Shown one piece after another: positions 1 to 7,766 of a stretch of 62,317 nucleotides of DNA; the stretch's first letter is position 1; every line of letters starts with the position of its first letter. The notes below the pieces were generated by a model that saw only the letters and a list, made by a program, of their open reading frames with translations, was not told the DNA's origin and ran no database searches. The translations under genes were made by a program, and so were the position numbers. Source of the DNA: JAICYJ01 sp963797565 (GTDB lineage: Bacteria; Actinomycetota; Thermoleophilia; Gaiellales; JAICJC01); the NCBI GenBank assembly GCA_963797565.1, contig CAWCPM010000016.1:1-62317 (forward strand), written 5' to 3'.

Positions 1-350
1 ACCCCTCCGACGAATGGGTCTTTAACTCGCTCGGCAAGCCCTACACGGCCAGCCGAATCGACAAGGCCTGGCGCGCAGCGTGCAAACGGGCAGGAATCAG
101 CGGCGTTCGCTTCCACGACCTCCGCCACGCAGCCGCCAGCCTCATGATCACCGCCGGCTGGAACATCAAACGCGTTCAAACAGAGATGCGACACTCCGAC
201 CCCGCCTTCACAATCCGCGTCTACGGCCACCTCTTCCCACACGACGACGAGCGTGACCGCGACCGACTCGACCGAGCCCTCGGAACTGCCCTAAGCGGAC
301 CGGACGCCGGACAAAACGAAACACGGGCGCGGGCCGGAACCAATAGCTAG
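1..350 (+). CDS. Tyrosine recombinase/integrase, C-terminal fragment (5' end outside window)
   Basis: The reading frame enters from the left edge (first whole codon at base 3) and ends at TAG 348-350, so only about 115 C-terminal residues are visible. They contain the recombinase box II signature HDLRH (the H-x-x-R catalytic pair), then RHSDPAFTIRVYGH, which supplies the second catalytic histidine and the nucleophilic tyrosine in VYGH. Enzymes of this family carry out site-specific integration and excision, often at tRNA genes. A tRNA-like fragment lies about 2.55 kb downstream with cargo genes in between, which fits an integrated element or a remnant of one. The fold assignment is secure; whether the full gene is intact cannot be seen. 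Confidence 0.88.
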   Translation, partial: PSDEWVFNSLGKPYTASRIDKAWRAACKRAGISGVRFHDLRHAAASLMITAGWNIKRVQTEMRHSDPAFTIRVYGHLFPHDDERDRDRLDRALGTALSGPDAGQNETRARAGTNS

Positions 351-499
351 GCGTTCGCCACGCACGGAGGTGGCGCTACCACCCAAGCGATGAACCACAA
401 CACCGAGCCGATCACAGCGACGCCATGCAGGACGACGCCGCCACCGGCAGAGGACGCCAAGCAGCCCCGCCTCCCAGTGTTCGCCACGATATTGCTCAT
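347..499 (-). CDS. Possible small membrane protein
   Basis: A 50-codon frame starting at ATG 497-499 encodes a short N-terminus followed by one hydrophobic stretch (about residues 20-43, ending WFIAWVVAP) that could span a membrane. It runs against the integrase, overlapping its last bases. No ribosome binding site is visible and I recognise no family. It may be spurious; it is listed because it is the only plausible gene in the 250-base gap between the integrase and the cassette. Confidence 0.22.
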   Translation of the reverse strand: MSNIVANTGRRGCLASSAGGGVVLHGVAVIGSVLWFIAWVVAPPPCVANA

Positions 500-604
500 C
501 GCCGAGCATCTGTGATTACGCCGCCGGTCTGCGAGCTTCGCGCCGACGGTTTCCCGACCCCTCAGTGGCTTGGGCAGGCCGCGCGCGATGGTACGCTCAC
601 AAGA

Positions 605-1403
605 ATGGGCGCGGCCGGCCGTGAGCAACCGATGGGGCATCCTGCTGGAGAGTTGCGGCGGGAGTACCCGAATCCTCCGATACTCGAAGCGCTGTGCGAG
701 GTGCAGTTCGAGGTCGAGGAGGACGCGTGGGACCTGAACGTCGCCAGGTCGGTTCCAAGACCTTGTCCGCGAACGCTTTCCGGGTCGGCCCCGGAATCAT
801 GCAAGCCTTCAGGCTGGCGTCCAGCCGACTGACGTCCCGCAGTCGGCAGCGATACAGGTCGCCCAGGTCATGCGGGTCCAGTTTCCAACGGACGACGGGA
901 ATCGGTTCATCGGACTCGCACCCAACTCGGTAAGCGTGCATCTACTTCCGCCCTACGCAGGTTGGGATGTATTCCAGGAAGACGTCGAGTTCGGTCTGGC
1001 CGCGTATCAAAAGCTGGTGCCGACGTTGGGCGTTACGCGGGTCGGGTTGCGCTATATCAACGGCATCGACCTGCCCTTAGAGGACGAGTTCAACTACGAG
1101 ACGTACTTCGTTGATCCGCCTCAGATGCCTCGCGATCACCCGCGGCTGCTCCGATCGGTGCTCACCCGCCTCGAAGGGGTCTACGACGACGATCACCGAA
1201 TCGTCCTCATCCGAACCTTCGCCATGGGAGCGCACCAGGATCGTCCGTCTCACATTCTCGATCTGGATGTGGTCTGGCAGGCGGATGAGAATGCTCCGGG
1301 AGCCGTTGCAGATGTGGTTCAGATCGTAAGAGACCTGAAGCGCCGAGAGACTGAGGCGTTCGAGAACTCCATCACCGACGAGACACGGAACCTCTTTGGC
1401 TGA
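605..1403 (+). CDS. TIGR04255-like protein, broken by an apparent +1 frameshift
   Basis: The N-terminal part (frame of ATG 605 or ATG 632) contains EYPNPPILEALCEVQF, the opening motif I associate with the sporadically distributed TIGR04255 family, and runs to DAWDLNVARS. The rest (FQDLVRERFPG... through GLRYINGIDLP to the TGA at 1401-1403) continues in another frame. Removing one G from the GG at 751-752 joins them and gives 265 codons with no internal stop. The family has no established biochemical role. The next gene overlaps the stop, implying translational coupling. Other genes here, including an essential one, show the same kind of indel, so this may be a sequence error rather than a pseudogene. 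Confidence 0.6.
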
Positions 1404-2043
1404 GCTCATGAACGCACCGCGTCGTGCTAGCGGGTCAGGGGCTCCGGGCCGTTTGGAGTGGTACGACCATCTGCTTGAGAAGATCCACCGTCAGGGCGGA
1501 ATCGCAGCTCGGTTGGCCGACGAAGCCGGATCACTCTATCCCGATAGGTTCGGTTTCGTCTCGCCTGGCGCCGCGTCCCCAGACCTGATCGTGCGCGACT
1601 CCGAGACAGGCGCGGTCTTCGTGGTACAGGCGCAGGACACAGGTTTCACGGCCACTGCGGCTCCAAGCTTCTACTATCGACCTGAAGTGCTCGAGCAGTT
1701 TGGATTTACCACACCGACGGCAGACCAGTCGGTGGTGTACTACGGCGAGGGTTACAGGCCGATCAAGTTGGCTCCAGGCCATGTCGATATCGCTCCCAGC
1801 GTGTCCGACTTCCTCGACAGACTGCTAGGTGAGCTTTGGCCCGCGCGTGTTCTGTCGCCGACGATCAACCCTGAATACGAGCACGATCTTCAGACCCCGC
1901 GGCGCCCGGCGGCAAGCTCGATACGCGTTCGAATCCGCGTGACACAGGTGGCCCCGCGAAATCGCGGTGCCCTTCTCTCCGCGGAGGATTGGGCGGACGT
2001 AGGGATCCATGACAGCGCCGGTGATGACCTCGACCGAGGGTGA
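1396..2043 (+). CDS. Hypothetical protein, middle gene of the three-gene cassette
   Basis: This protein of about 211-215 residues is not one I recognise. It may start at TTG 1396, overlapping the upstream stop by 8 bases, or at ATG 1408. It has no obvious signal peptide or membrane segment; the N-terminal part reads as a soluble alpha/beta protein (GRLEWYDHLLEKIHRQGG..., then DLIVRDSETGAVFVVQAQD). The C-terminal third is Arg-rich and of lower complexity. The next gene starts 34 bases before its stop, so all three cassette genes overlap and are probably made together. Codon use matches its neighbours less strictly than the ribosomal region, consistent with accessory DNA. Confidence 0.55.
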   Translation: MAELMNAPRRASGSGAPGRLEWYDHLLEKIHRQGGIAARLADEAGSLYPDRFGFVSPGAASPDLIVRDSETGAVFVVQAQDTGFTATAAPSFYYRPEVLEQFGFTTPTADQSVVYYGEGYRPIKLAPGHVDIAPSVSDFLDRLLGELWPARVLSPTINPEYEHDLQTPRRPAASSIRVRIRVTQVAPRNRGALLSAEDWADVGIHDSAGDDLDRG

Positions 2044-2602
2044 CTGGTACAAGGTCGTAGAGACCGACGAGCTTCTCCAGGCCGATGTAATCGAACGATG
2101 CCCGGTCGCCCAAATCGATCCGGGGTCGATGATGAGCGTTGTGCGGGGAGATTCGCTGGATCTAGATGCACGGGTCGATACGATCACAGCCTGTGTTCTG
2201 ACGCAATCGTGCGACCTGGAAAATGAGAAGGTCTCTGAAGTCCTTGTCGCGGCCGTGTTGCCCTGGACGGTGGTTGTGGAGCACGAGAAGAAGCGTGGCA
2301 ACAAGACCGTCGAAGGCACCGGGCACCGGGAGGCGCTTCGCCGGGGCAACATTCCTGGCCTCTGTCTGTTGAAGGAGCACCTGGAGCGCCCATCATTGCC
2401 GTGGTCAGTCATCGACTTTCATCAGCTCGCTGTGGTGGATAGGACGATGCTGAAAGCGGTCGCCAAGGAGAACGGGCCGCGTCTCCGTTTGCAGTCGCCG
2501 TACCGAGAGCATGTGGGGCAAGAGTTCGCGCGCTACTTCATGCGCGTCGGATTGCCGGTCCCAGCCGAGGGCTTCGTGCAGGCCTTCAAGAGGAAGACCT
2601 AG
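2009..2602 (+). CDS. Hypothetical protein with ACVLTQSCDLENEKV motif, cassette gene 3
   Basis: A 197-residue protein starting at ATG 2009 (ATG 2024 is possible) and ending at TAG 2600-2602. The central TQSCDL motif (about residues 66-71), followed by LVAAVLPW, resembles a recurring family of uncharacterised bacterial proteins whose conserved Cys and Asp sit in a similar context. That family link is from memory and not tested. No transmembrane segment is visible. It overlaps the preceding frame by 35 bases and is followed by a strong hairpin, so it is the last gene of a three-gene unit. A role as an accessory or defence component is inference from the neighbouring integrase only. Confidence 0.6.
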   Translation: MTAPVMTSTEGDWYKVVETDELLQADVIERCPVAQIDPGSMMSVVRGDSLDLDARVDTITACVLTQSCDLENEKVSEVLVAAVLPWTVVVEHEKKRGNKTVEGTGHREALRRGNIPGLCLLKEHLERPSLPWSVIDFHQLAVVDRTMLKAVAKENGPRLRLQSPYREHVGQEFARYFMRVGLPVPAEGFVQAFKRKT

Positions 2603-2608
2603 GTGGGT

Positions 2609-2641
2609 GCGGGCTGCCGAGCAGGCTGCACGGCAGCCCGC
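2609..2641. terminator. Hairpin after the cassette
   Basis: Perfect 11-bp inverted repeat (GCGGGCTGCCG / CGGCAGCCCGC) with an 11-base loop, starting seven bases after the stop of the last cassette gene. It has no T-run, so it could be a terminator of the GC-rich actinobacterial type or only an mRNA 3' stabiliser. The stretch from 2642 to 2907 holds no gene I can support. Confidence 0.5.
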
Positions 2642-2907
2642 CTCGATCAACGGATGGGCCGGGCGCTCTTGGAGGCTCCCGGCCTCCGGCCGTTCGTCTT
2701 GGCTGGAAGCAGCTCGAGCGCCGCGTAGGCGGCCTCGGTGGCTTCGGGTCTGCGGGTGGAACCAAGCGTGGCACCAACGACCTGCTCCCGGCGGGTCTCG
2801 ATGGGCCTCCCCGGTCGGAACCTGGGTCGAGCGTCCGACTGCCTCCGCCAAGCAGAGACGCCCCGGAACCGCCTGGCTACGCAGCTACCGAGGCGTCTCG
2901 GTGGTAC

Positions 2908-2963
2908 AGGGGTGGCAGGACTTTGAACCCGCGACCCACGGTTTCGGAGACCGTCGTGCAACT
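2908..2963 (-). tRNA. tRNA-Arg(CCG)-like 3' fragment, probable attachment-site remnant
   Basis: Read on the minus strand this has an anticodon stem ACGGT/ACCGT closing a seven-base loop CTCCGAA (anticodon CCG), then a variable region, T-arm and the 3' acceptor strand ending CCACCCC. The 5' acceptor strand and D-arm are absent, and the T-loop is TTCAAAGT, one base too long. It is therefore not a working tRNA. A tRNA 3' half beside integrase-borne cargo is the usual product of site-specific integration, so this is most simply an att site or a degraded duplicate. Confidence 0.5.
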
Positions 2964-2977
2964 AGGGTTCGATTCCA

Positions 2978-3025
2978 GACCCTATGCAGACCCTGACCTG
3001 TGGAAATGGACCCTATACAGACCCT
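2978..3025. repeat. Pair of 17-bp direct repeats
   Basis: GACCCTATGCAGACCCT at 2978-2994 recurs at 3009-3025 with one mismatch (G to A), starting 31 bases apart. They lie just outside the tRNA-like fragment and before the tRNA-Pro terminator. They could be recombinase arm sites or a chance local duplication. Confidence 0.5.
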
Positions 3026-3040
3026 CGGTGGCGGATACTT

Positions 3041-3072
3041 CGAGGGATCGGCCTGGTTGGGCCGATCCCTCG
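3041..3072 (-). terminator. Terminator-like hairpin after tRNA-Pro
   Basis: Perfect 13-bp stem (CGAGGGATCGGCC with its complement) and six-base loop, two bases beyond the 3' end of the tRNA-Pro gene in its direction of transcription. No T-run follows, but position and strength make it the likely end of that transcript. Confidence 0.65.
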
Positions 3073-3074
3073 TA

Positions 3075-3148
3075 TCGGGGCGCCGAGATTCGAACTCGGG
3101 ACCTCACCGACCCGAACGGTGCGCGCTACCAGGCTGCGCCACGCCCCG
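3075..3148 (-). tRNA. tRNA-Pro(CGG)
   Basis: A 74-base cloverleaf: acceptor CGGGGCG/CGCCCCG with discriminator A, D-arm GCGCAGCCTGGTAGCGC, anticodon stem CACCG/CGGTG closing loop TTCGGGT (anticodon CGG), and T-arm with GTTCGAATC. CCA is not encoded. It follows a small minus-strand gene by about 13 bases and is followed by a strong hairpin, so it may be co-transcribed with that gene. Confidence 0.95.
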
Positions 3149-3161
3149 CGACAGCGCCGGA

Positions 3162-3443
3162 TTATCGCACAGGTGCGTCCGGCGACCCGCCGGCATCACG
3201 CCTGGCGCAGTAGGCGTCAAACGCCATCAACGTGCGCAGCCAGCGGCCCTGAGCCTCGACCTCGATGTCGTACAACAGCCGGTCGAGCTCGAAGATCCTG
3301 ATCGCCCGGTCGATGCTGGCCTGGATGCGAGCGCGGAGGCCGCCACGCGCCGCGCTGTTGAAGGAGCCGCGAGTAACGCGGCGCGTGGCAGGCGAGGGTA
3401 CGTGCCCGTCCAGGCGCTGCTCCAGTGACACGATCCCCCTCAT
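3162..3443 (-). CDS. Hypothetical protein upstream of tRNA-Pro
   Basis: The ATG at 3441-3443 opens a 93-residue frame with strong G/C bias at third positions, as expected of a real gene here. The protein is basic at the N-terminus (SPATRRVTRG) and then helical (ARIQASIDRAIRIFELDRLLYDIEVEAQGRWL). I recognise no domain. The stop lies 13 bases before tRNA-Pro on the same strand. The frame stays open upstream to 3506, so the start is uncertain. The stretch 3444-3544 between it and the divergent cyclase gene shows no other gene. Confidence 0.45.
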   Translation of the reverse strand: MRGIVSLEQRLDGHVPSPATRRVTRGSFNSAARGGLRARIQASIDRAIRIFELDRLLYDIEVEAQGRWLRTLMAFDAYCARRDAGGSPDAPVR

Positions 3444-3544
3444 GCGCGACACACTGCACCACACTACCCGTCTTGGCAAGGGGGTGGGGAGAAAACCACC
3501 CACCACCCCACCCTACTCGAAGGCTTCCCGCGGCCGCCACAGCG

Positions 3545-3550
3545 TAGACT
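3545..3550 (+). promoter_or_regulatory. -10 element for cyclase gene (leaderless)
   Basis: TAGACT lies seven bases before the GTG at 3558, placing transcription start at or next to the start codon. No ribosome binding site and no good -35 hexamer are visible. Confidence 0.4.
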
Positions 3551-3557
3551 CACGCGC

Positions 3558-6500
3558 GTGATCACGTGCCCTCGATGCGAGCGTTGAAAACCCGGAGCAG
3601 GCGCGCTTCTGCAACGCCTGCGGTGCGCCCCTGGCCGGCGAGCGCGAGCCCGCCCGCGAGGTGCGAAAGACCGTCACCGTGCTGTTCTGCGACGTGGTCG
3701 GATCGACCCAGCTGGGCGAGCGGTTCGACCCCGAGATCCTGCGCGATGTGATGGCGCGCTTCTACGCCGCCATCCGCGAGCCGGTGGAGCGCCATGGCGG
3801 CACCGTCGAGAAGGTGATCGGCGACGCCCTGGTCGCAGTGTTCGGCATCCCGGCCGTGCACGAAGACGACGCTCTGCGGGCCGTGCGGGCCGCCCTCGAG
3901 ATGCGGGACGCCGTTGCCGCCATGGGCGAGATCGAGGCCCGGATCGGCGTCAACACCGGTGACGTGCTGGCCACGGGCGCCACCCAGGGCGAATCGCTGG
4001 TGGTGGGTGACGCCGTCAACATCGCCGCGCGGCTGGAGCAGGCCGCCGCGCCCGGCACGGTGCTGGTGGGAGAGGCCACCTGGGCACTGGTGGCGCATGC
4101 CGCCCACGGTCACCAGGTGGAGCCGTTGACCGCGAAGGGAAAGAGCGAGCCGCTGGCCGCCTGGCTGCTCGAGAGCGTCGACCTGCTGGCGCCGGGCCAC
4201 CGCCGCCGCCTCGACCTGCCCATGGTCGGGCGCGCGACCGAGCTGGGGCTCGTGCGTCTGACGGCGGACCGCACGGCGCAGCTGCGACGCCCGCATCTCG
4301 TGACGATGCTCGGGCAGCCCGGCATCGGCAAGTCGCGCCTGGCCTCGGAGCTGCAGCACGCCGAGGAGGCAACCACGCTGGCAGGGCATTGCCGGGCGAC
4401 CGCGTCAGCCTCGCCCCTGGAGCCGCTGGTAGAAGCCGCCCGCGCGGCCATCCCGGACGGGCGCTTCACCGAGCAGGCTGTGGCCGCACTCATGCCGGGC
4501 GATTCCGAAGCCACCTCGGTCACCGCCTGCCTGGCCGACGCCGACAATGCCGGAACCGTCGACCTGTCGTGGGCGGCGTCGCGGCTGGTGGGTGCGATTG
4601 CAGACGCAGGCCTGGTCGTGATCCTGTTCGAGGACGTGCACTGGGCCGAGGATGCCCTGCTCGACGCGATCGAGCAGCTTGCAGACCGTCGCAGGCGGCG
4701 GTCGCTGCTCGTGGTCTGCACGGCCCGGCCCGAGTTCGTCGACCGCCGCCCCGGGTGGGGCGCCGGCGCCAACACGCTGTCGTTCGCGCTGGAACGCCTG
4801 GACGACGCGGAAACGCGCCACCTGCTCGTCGGCGCCAGCCCGGGTCTGCCGGCCGACCAGGCGGATCGCGTGGTCGCCGCCGCGGAGGGCAATCCGCTGT
4901 TTGCCGAGCACCTGGCCGCGCTGATCGCCGACCACGACCCCTCCGTCGGACTGCCTCGATCGATCCAGGTGCTCCTGAGCGCGCGACTGGAGGCGCTGCC
5001 CGAGCCCGAGCGCGAGGTGGTCAGCGTTGCCGCCGTGGCCGGGCGCGAGTTCCCGGTGGCGGCCGTCGAGGCGCTGACCGGCAGGGCTGTCCAGGCGGAG
5101 CTCGGCCGCCTGGCTCAGCACGAGCTGGTCGTGCGAACCGGGCGGCACGGTCGCCGGCAGTTCTCCCATACCCTGCTGCAGGAGGCCGCATACGGCCTGA
5201 TCCCGAAGCAGCGCCGGGCGGAGCTGCACACGCAGATGGCGGGCTGGCTTGACGAGCAGCACGCGTCCGACGCCGCGGTCGGCGATCACCTGGAACGTGC
5301 CTACCGCCTGCGAGCTGAGCTGGGACTGGCCGACGAGGCGACCGCGGCGATCCGGGAGCAGGCCGGCACGCGGCTCGCGACGGCGGGCCGGCGGGCGGAT
5401 GCGATGGGGGAGCCCGTGCGCGCCAGCCTCTTGCTGGAGCGAGCGCTGGAACTGCTCCCCGACCGCAGCCCGGTGCAGGCCGCGGCCATGGTCGAGCTGG
5501 CGGCGGCCGGCTGGAACCTTCTGCCCCGTTCCGAGCGCAGGCGCCTGCTGGACGACGGAGCCGACCGGGCAGCCCAGCTCGGCCTGCGCGCCCTCGAGCT
5601 GCGCGCGCGCGTGCTGCGGCTGGGCGCCTCAGACGGGACCCTACGACCACCGCCAGGCGCTCGACGAGACCAACGCCGCGCTCCGCGAACTGGAGACGCT
5701 CGGCGATCAGCGCGCCCTGGCCGCAGCCCTCTGCACCCGAGCGGAGAGCGAGCGCAACCTGGGCCACGCCGCCGACGGGCTGGCGTCGACGCGCCGCGCG
5801 CTGGACGCGCTTCGCAGCTCGGGCGACGATGCCGTCTGGGCGCTCGCGATCCTGGGCGACATGCTGATCGCCTCACCGGTGCCGGTGCCGGAGGCCGAGG
5901 GCGTCCTGAGCGAGCTGATGGACGAGTTCGGGCTGCGACCGACCTTCCGGTTCGAGCTGTTACGAGGGCAGGCTGCGCTCGCCCAGCTGGGCGGCGACGA
6001 CGACCGGGCGTGGCGTCTGCTCGACACCGCCCGCGGCCTCGACCGAGACCTGGGGCGCCGCACCGGGCTGTATCTGAGCGGCACCGAGACCGCGATGCTG
6101 CGGCGCGCGGGACGGTACGAGGAGCTCCGCGGCACACTCCTGCCGTACATCGCAGAGCTGGAACGGTTCGGATCGTCCCGAGGCGCCCGTGGCACGCAGC
6201 GCGCTGGTGGTGCTGGAGGTGCGGCTGGGGAACCTGAATGCCGCCCGCGCGGCGGCGGCCGGCCTCGAGGGCGCGGATGGGTATGAGCCGTTGACCCGGT
6301 CCCGGATGGCGCTGGCCGAGCTGCACCTGTTCGAAGGCGAGCCCGAGCGGGCCCTCGCCTGCGCGCGGGACGCGGCGAGCGTCGCCGCCGGCGGTGACTG
6401 GCTGCTGCTGAACGCCGACGCCCGGCTCACGCTTGGCCGGGTGCTCACCGCTGCCGGCGATCCGGCGGCAGGCCGAGCAGGCTCGCTCCGCGGCCGACCT

Positions 6501-6558
6501 GTACGCGGCCAAGGGCTACGCGGCGGGAGTGGCGGAGGCCGAGTCGCTGCTCCGCTGA
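3558..6558 (+). CDS. Class III nucleotide cyclase / AAA ATPase / TPR regulator, with four apparent +1 frameshifts
   Basis: Conceptual product of about 998 residues. Domain order: N-terminal zinc ribbon (CPRC...CNAC), class III cyclase homology domain with both metal-binding Asp (LFCDVVGST, KVIGDALVAVFG) and the VNIAARL Asn/Arg pair, an AAA/STAND-type ATPase (P-loop GQPGIGKSR near residue 251, Walker B ILFEDVHWAED near 356), then TPR-like helices. Frame changes occur at TT 3584-3585, CCC 5639-5641, CCC 6177-6179 and CC 6462-6463; deleting one base at each gives a continuous gene ending at TGA 6556-6558. The family is thought to make cyclic nucleotide or act as an ATP-dependent signalling scaffold; no partner is evident. 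A paralogue lies at 34.7 kb. It could be a pseudogene, but sequence error is more likely. Confidence 0.75.
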
Positions 6559-6600
6559 TCGACCCGGCCCGCGGCTGAGCGGCCCTGCGCCCGCGGCGGG

Positions 6601-6606
6601 TATGCT
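6601..6606 (+). promoter_or_regulatory. -10 element for Nif3-like gene
   Basis: TATGCT nine bases before ATG 6616; no ribosome binding site in between. No clear -35. Suggests a leaderless or nearly leaderless mRNA. Confidence 0.4.
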
Positions 6607-6615
6607 CGTCGGCCG

Positions 6616-7377
6616 ATGGCCGAACGCGACCAGATCGTGAGCTTCCTGAACGAGCTGCTCGACATCGGCGCCTACCCCGATGGGATGCCGGTCGGGATGC
6701 AGGTGCCGGGCGCCGCCCAGGTGCGCCGCGTCGCCACCGGCGTCAGCGCATCGCTGGAGCTGTTCCAGCGCGCCGCGCAGGACGGGGCCGACATGCTGAT
6801 CGTCCACCACGGCCTGTTCTTCGGCTCCGGGCCGCGACCGCCGCTGAGCGAGCAGGACCGCGACCGGCTGAAGACGCTGTTCGACCACGACATCACGCTG
6901 GCCGGGTACCACCTGGCGCTGGACGCGCACCCGCAGGTCGGGAACAACGCGGTCATCTGCGACCGCCTGGGCGTGCCCGACCGGGAGCCCTTCGGCGTGC
7001 ACGGCACACACACGCTCGGCTTCGTCGGCGCTCTCGACCGGCCGCTCTCGATCGCCCAGCTGGTCGAGCGCGTGGAGCAGCAGATCGGGCCCGGGCCGCT
7101 GGTGCTGGGGCGCGGCCCGGACAGCATCGAGCGGGTCGCGGTGATCAGCGGCGGCGCGTCGCAGTACGTCGCGGCGGCGGCCGCGGCCGGCGCGGAATGC
7201 TTCATCACGGGCGAGCCCAACGAGCAGGCGAAGTGGGCCGCGGACGAGGCCGGCATCCACTGCATCGCCGCCGGCCACTACGCGACGGAGGTGTTCGGCG
7301 TGCAGGCGCTGGGAGCCCTTCTGGTTGAGCGATTCTCCGTCGAGCACGCCTTCATCGACATCCCCAACCCCGTCTGA
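6616..7377 (+). CDS. Nif3-like dinuclear metal centre protein (GTP cyclohydrolase 1 type 2/NIF3 family)
   Basis: 253 residues, typical of the short Nif3/YbgI form. Metal-ligand motifs are visible: LIVHHGLFFG (about residue 62 onward), a further histidine near LAGYHLALDAHP, and the C-terminal AAGHYATEVFG, which together form the family's two-metal pocket. The biochemical role remains unclear; some members have been linked to GTP cyclohydrolase activity. The protein is cytosolic with no signal peptide. It stands alone between the cyclase gene and the small HTH-like gene. Confidence 0.88.
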   Translation: MAERDQIVSFLNELLDIGAYPDGMPVGMQVPGAAQVRRVATGVSASLELFQRAAQDGADMLIVHHGLFFGSGPRPPLSEQDRDRLKTLFDHDITLAGYHLALDAHPQVGNNAVICDRLGVPDREPFGVHGTHTLGFVGALDRPLSIAQLVERVEQQIGPGPLVLGRGPDSIERVAVISGGASQYVAAAAAAGAECFITGEPNEQAKWAADEAGIHCIAAGHYATEVFGVQALGALLVERFSVEHAFIDIPNPV

Positions 7378-7381
7378 GCGA

Positions 7382-7410
7382 TTGACGTCGTCCAGGCTCC
7401 AGGCTACGAT
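7382..7410 (+). promoter_or_regulatory. Strong sigma-70-type promoter
   Basis: TTGACG (7382-7387), a 17-base spacer, then TACGAT (7405-7410). The predicted start of transcription is about 7417, which is exactly the A of an ATG. One of the best promoter matches in the window. Confidence 0.7.
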
Positions 7411-7416
7411 CCGCAC

Positions 7417-7443
7417 ATGGATACGCGATCGGAGCAGGCCTGA
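7417..7443 (+). CDS. Leaderless eight-codon upstream ORF (MDTRSEQA)
   Basis: ATG at the predicted +1 followed by seven sense codons and TGA. It sits between the promoter and a factor-independent terminator, ahead of a 54-residue gene, which is the layout of a leader peptide. No run of a single amino acid's codons is present, so a classical attenuation signal is not evident. It may be fortuitous. Confidence 0.3.
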   Translation: MDTRSEQA

Positions 7444-7481
7444 GTTGCCGGCGATCAGCGAGAACCGAGGGGTGACCTGAC

Positions 7482-7515
7482 ACCCACCGAGCGAGCCGCG
7501 CTTGGTGGGTTTTTT
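7482..7515 (+). terminator. Rho-independent terminator/attenuator
   Basis: ACCCACC opens an extended stem (11-12 bp with one G-U pair, five-base loop) closing on GGTGGGT, followed directly by TTTTTT (7510-7515). It is about 65 bases after the promoter start point and 35 bases before the ATG of the next gene, so it would end a short RNA of about 100 bases or act as an attenuator. A competing smaller hairpin GGGTG/CACCC just upstream overlaps its 5' side. Confidence 0.75.
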
Positions 7516-7550
7516 GTTGCCCTGATCACCTACGACAGGGAGTAGGACAT

Positions 7551-7715
7551 ATGGCGAATCATCTGACGCCGGAGGAGCTCTCGAAAGAGTTTGACCTGAA
7601 GCGCGAAGAGGTGATCCGGCTCTGCCACGAGCAGTCAGTCCCGATCTACCACGGCAAGATTGACAAGAGCCTCTTCGCAGCTGTGAAGGAGACCAGCGCC
7701 CTCCAGGCTCAGTAG
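7551..7715 (+). CDS. Small HTH-like protein, 54 residues
   Basis: ATG 7551 is preceded by GGGAG with good spacing and the frame ends at TAG 7713-7715. The sequence opens MANHLTPEELSKEFDLKREEV and continues through an IYHGKI turn; LTPEELSKEFDLKREEVIRLC has the helix-turn-helix spacing of MerR/excisionase-type DNA-binding proteins. That reading is inference from pattern; I cannot name a family. It lies downstream of a promoter and a strong terminator, so its expression probably depends on read-through or antitermination. Confidence 0.6.
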   Translation: MANHLTPEELSKEFDLKREEVIRLCHEQSVPIYHGKIDKSLFAAVKETSALQAQ

Positions 7716-7726
7716 GTGACCCCACT

Positions 7727-7762
7727 GGGGCCCCGGCGGGCGCTGCCGCCCGCCGGGGCCCC
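7727..7762. terminator. Perfect 16-bp hairpin between the small gene and dacB
   Basis: GGGGCCCCGGCGGGCG and its exact complement with a four-base loop (CTGC), starting 12 bases after the stop of the 54-residue gene and ending five bases before ATG 7767. It has no T-run. It probably ends the upstream transcript and could also block ribosome access to the next start. Confidence 0.6.
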
Positions 7763-7766
7763 GCGT

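Noticed and set aside
2405..2851. Long minus-strand open frame under and after the third cassette gene
   Set aside because: Mostly antisense to a better-supported gene; composition is the Arg/Pro/Ala pattern typical of GC-rich shadow frames.
2941..2985. Plus-strand tRNA reading of the att region (TTCGGAG loop, GTTCGATTCC)
   Set aside because: The T-stem does not pair and there is no acceptor stem; the minus-strand tRNA-Arg-like reading is better.
7416..7480. T-box riboswitch
   Set aside because: There is no recognisable T-box sequence or specifier loop, and the downstream gene is not a tRNA synthetase or amino acid gene.
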